Shown piece after piece: positions 62,349 to 64,000 of a stretch of DNA of 64,000 nt. Location: the NCBI GenBank assembly GCA_958296125.1, contig OY282444.1, forward strand, positions 2,885,623 to 2,949,622, given 5' to 3'. The stretch comes from an uncultured Poribacteria bacterium (GTDB lineage: Bacteria > Poribacteria > WGA-4E > PCPOR2b). The position numbers were made by a program, and so were the translations under genes. The notes below the pieces were generated by a model. It was not told the origin of the DNA. It did not search any database and saw only the letters and a program-made list of their open reading frames with translations. Each line of letters begins with the position of its first letter. Positions within the stretch are counted from its first letter, which is position 1.

Positions 62349-63220
62349 TCCCCTTGCTTACCTTCCCCAAATTGGGTTGCTAAGGTTCGCAAAATTCTGT
62401 CGACGTGGCGACGATTTTCCCGGTCGTTGAACACCTGTGCTACTTCCGCTGCGCGATAGCGATTCCCTGCATAGTAACGGTGAAACAGAAAGAAGAACGA
62501 AAGTAACGCATCGTCATAGTCTCTTTCGATTGCAGCGTCGAGGGTAACATAACCGAGCACCCCATTGAGAAGTAGAGCATTCAGTCCACTTTTCCAGTCT
62601 TCAGCGTAAGTCTGTCCCAGCCCCGGCAGAAAGGTGGAAAGCAGCCGCGCTGCCTTTTCCGATTTTTGGGGCAGATTGAGTGCCTCCGAAAAGAGTGCGT
62701 CAATCTCGGCAGCAGCTTGTGCCGTGCCGGGAATCCTATCGAAATACGCCTGAAATACCGATCGTGCCTGTTCCCACTTGAACTGGTATAGATAAGCAAC
62801 CCCCCGCAAGAAACGGGCGCGTTGACGCAAGCGTGCCGATTGACTTTGCATATCAGCCTTGATGAGTTCAACTATCGCGAGATTATAAGCACCACTGGCA
62901 ATCAGCGTCACAGCGAGCTCAACCCGCCTTTCCGCCTGCAATTCGGTTTCCCTCGTCTGCTGGACAGCCGCAATCATCGCTTCAGCCGCTTCCGTCCACC
63001 ATTTCTGAGCGCGGTACGCTAAACCAATTTTGAATTGCGCCTCACTTGCTTGTGGATGGTCGGCATTGAAGAATAGAAACCGTTTGTATTCCGTAATTGC
63101 CGTTTCATAGTCACCCAACGCAAAGAGGTGCTCACCAAGGTCAAGCGCAGGATCGAAGGCGGAGACAGTGACAGCGGTGAAAAGCAGAAGTGTAAATGCT
63201 AGCATGGTGAAATAGCTCAT
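62345..63220 (-). CDS. Secreted TPR protein (BamD/YbgF-like helical repeats)
   Basis: 291 residues. A signal peptide (about residues 1-21, ending VTVSAFD) is followed by TPR-like repeats: GDYETAITEYKRFLFFNADH and QASEAQFKIGLAYRAQKWWT. The C-terminal third has hydrophobic stretches (GLNALLLNGVLGYVTLDAAI) that may touch the membrane, as in a known group of bacterial TPR proteins with this tail. It overlaps tatD by four bases. It is probably envelope-located; function unknown. Confidence 0.75.
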   Translation of the reverse strand: MSYFTMLAFTLLLFTAVTVSAFDPALDLGEHLFALGDYETAITEYKRFLFFNADHPQASEAQFKIGLAYRAQKWWTEAAEAMIAAVQQTRETELQAERRVELAVTLIASGAYNLAIVELIKADMQSQSARLRQRARFLRGVAYLYQFKWEQARSVFQAYFDRIPGTAQAAAEIDALFSEALNLPQKSEKAARLLSTFLPGLGQTYAEDWKSGLNALLLNGVLGYVTLDAAIERDYDDALLSFFFLFHRYYAGNRYRAAEVAQVFNDRENRRHVDRILRTLATQFGEGKQGE

Positions 63221-63283
63221 CAGCTAATTTTCTACGCTCCTTAAACACCATGTTATCAAATTGTGACGCTATATGCAAACAAT

Positions 63284-63316
63284 AAAAAAAGGGGCGAGCC
63301 TTTTCAGCTTCGCCCC
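63284..63316 (-). terminator. Rho-independent terminator after the LamG gene
   Basis: On the minus strand GGGGCGAAGC / GGCTCGCCCC forms a stem with small mismatches, followed by seven T residues. It lies 44 bp after the LamG stop and separates it from the TPR-tatD operon. Confidence 0.85.
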
Positions 63317-63359
63317 TCTCAAAATTGTTGAAGATGCGCGATACACGCATCACGCGCCT

Positions 63360-64000
63360 TTACCTTACCGCAACCGAACGTTGTTTAACGTGTCCCCACG
63401 TTGTTGACAACTTACCACCGGGTTGAACAGCGAAAGGCTCAAAAGGTTGGTCATCAACTTCCCACAACTCGACCGCCCCTTCAAGGACAGCATCTGGACA
63501 CGGTTTAGCATGGCCACCTTCTTTGGCAGCATTTACAATCGTAGCTGCCCCTTCAATTTCGTTGAGATGGTAGAGGGCCCTCGTATCTGCGTCCGGTGTC
63601 CACTCCTCTTTAGGCACATCGTAGTCGCCCTTGTAGCGGGCACCCGTCGATATACGAGCCTCATCAATCAGTCCATGGAAGATAGAGTGAGTCGCGCCGC
63701 CGCGCTCACGCCGCCCCATCTTGAAGGTATCTTCATGATTCCAAGCCAGTTCATTACCAGCATGTTCCCCTGCATCCCCTTCTTTGCCATTGAGAAACAT
63801 GTGGACTTTCGGCGGATCCCAGATAACTGCACCGTGGTTCCAAACATTAACCCCGACACCGAGACCACTGTTCTCCCAAGCCCAACCGTTATTTTTCCCA
63901 GCCTCGTTGGCACCTGCGATAGCAGATTGGAAGAGGCCATCCTTGTTAGCAAATTCCCAATGATCCTCTTTGTTGAGAATCATCCGTTCCCCTTGGGAGT
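63360..64000 (-). CDS. LamG/concanavalin-like domain protein, 5'-truncated by the window
   Basis: The frame is open to the end of the window, so the N-terminus is missing. The visible part has ILNKEDHWEFANKDGLFQSA, KVHMFLNGKEGDAGEHAGN and SIFHGLIDEARISTGARY, the strand pattern of LamG/LamGL domains that bind carbohydrate or mediate adhesion. A C-terminal 45-residue tail (PFAVQPGGKLSTTWGHVKQR) resembles the tail of similar Poribacterial proteins, from memory. It is probably secreted, but the signal peptide is not in view. Confidence 0.75.
   Translation of the reverse strand, partial: SQGERMILNKEDHWEFANKDGLFQSAIAGANEAGKNNGWAWENSGLGVGVNVWNHGAVIWDPPKVHMFLNGKEGDAGEHAGNELAWNHEDTFKMGRRERGGATHSIFHGLIDEARISTGARYKGDYDVPKEEWTPDADTRALYHLNEIEGAATIVNAAKEGGHAKPCPDAVLEGAVELWEVDDQPFEPFAVQPGGKLSTTWGHVKQRSVAVR

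Noticed and set aside
1-64000. CRISPR arrays, tRNA or rRNA genes
   Set aside because: No regularly spaced repeats and no cloverleaf or rRNA signature sequences were recognised by eye; a covariance search could still find a missed tRNA.

Overview
The window most resembles a member of Candidatus Poribacteria or a neighbouring uncultured phylum. The basis is gene content, not a marker tree: four phytanoyl-CoA dioxygenase (PhyH) family proteins, two Gfo/Idh/MocA oxidoreductases, an M81/MlrC-type protein, an M19 dipeptidase homologue, a galactonate-dehydratase-type enolase, a DUF6785-type membrane protein, a LamG protein and a large secreted protein with a FlgD/T9SS-like C-terminus. TTG and GTG starts backed by good ribosome binding sites are common. 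Sigma-70-like promoters are easy to see.

Layout. 1-6 kb: a cut methyltransferase, an oxidoreductase, a ferredoxin/membrane/alpha-crystallin-like fusion, bioA and two unknown secreted or membrane proteins. 6-12 kb: a minus-strand set (GH36-like lipoprotein, deoxyhypusine-synthase-like protein, 2-hydroxyacid dehydrogenase) divergent from a large DUF6785-type membrane protein. 12-15.4 kb: tatA, tatC, a zinc-ribbon coiled-coil protein and a cell-wall amidase. 15.5-19 kb: a minus-strand purine operon (membrane protein, purF, membrane protein, purM) behind a consensus promoter. 19.3-22.9 kb: SGNH hydrolase, DapA-family aldolase, GlcD-type oxidase, small membrane protein. 22.9-28.1 kb: infC-rpmI-rplT followed by pheS-pheT, with a T-box leader before pheS and an apparent AUU start for infC. 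28.1-34.8 kb: a minus-strand operon led by a 1495-residue protein joining fatty acyl reductase, acyl-CoA ligase, acyl carrier and PlsC acyltransferase domains, followed by a HAD-IB phosphatase; a lipid (possibly ether-lipid) role is suggested. 35-40.6 kb: SDR, large secreted protein, lexA, PhyH.

40.8-64 kb is the accessory part. It holds an orphan type III-like DNA methyltransferase followed by a broken res gene joined to a TnpB tail, catabolic enzymes, PhyH proteins, trmB, a decayed PIN toxin-antitoxin pair, a GNAT fragment, a beta-barrel-like gene interrupted by two UGA codons, a decayed MFS gene, a tandem VWA protein and a helicase-like protein. It ends with a galactonate-dehydratase-like enzyme, tatD, a TPR protein and a partial LamG protein.

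Small mobile repeats run through the window. One MITE-like family has GRCTCATGT-type ends, and one copy carries a perfect 8-bp target duplication. A second element has GGACTTACGC ends. Two IS605-like right ends and a dispersed GCATAC/GTATGC palindrome are also present. At least three repeats lie inside reading frames (tatD, the methyltransferase, and the linker of the large lipid enzyme) without breaking them. No rRNA, tRNA or CRISPR array was seen.
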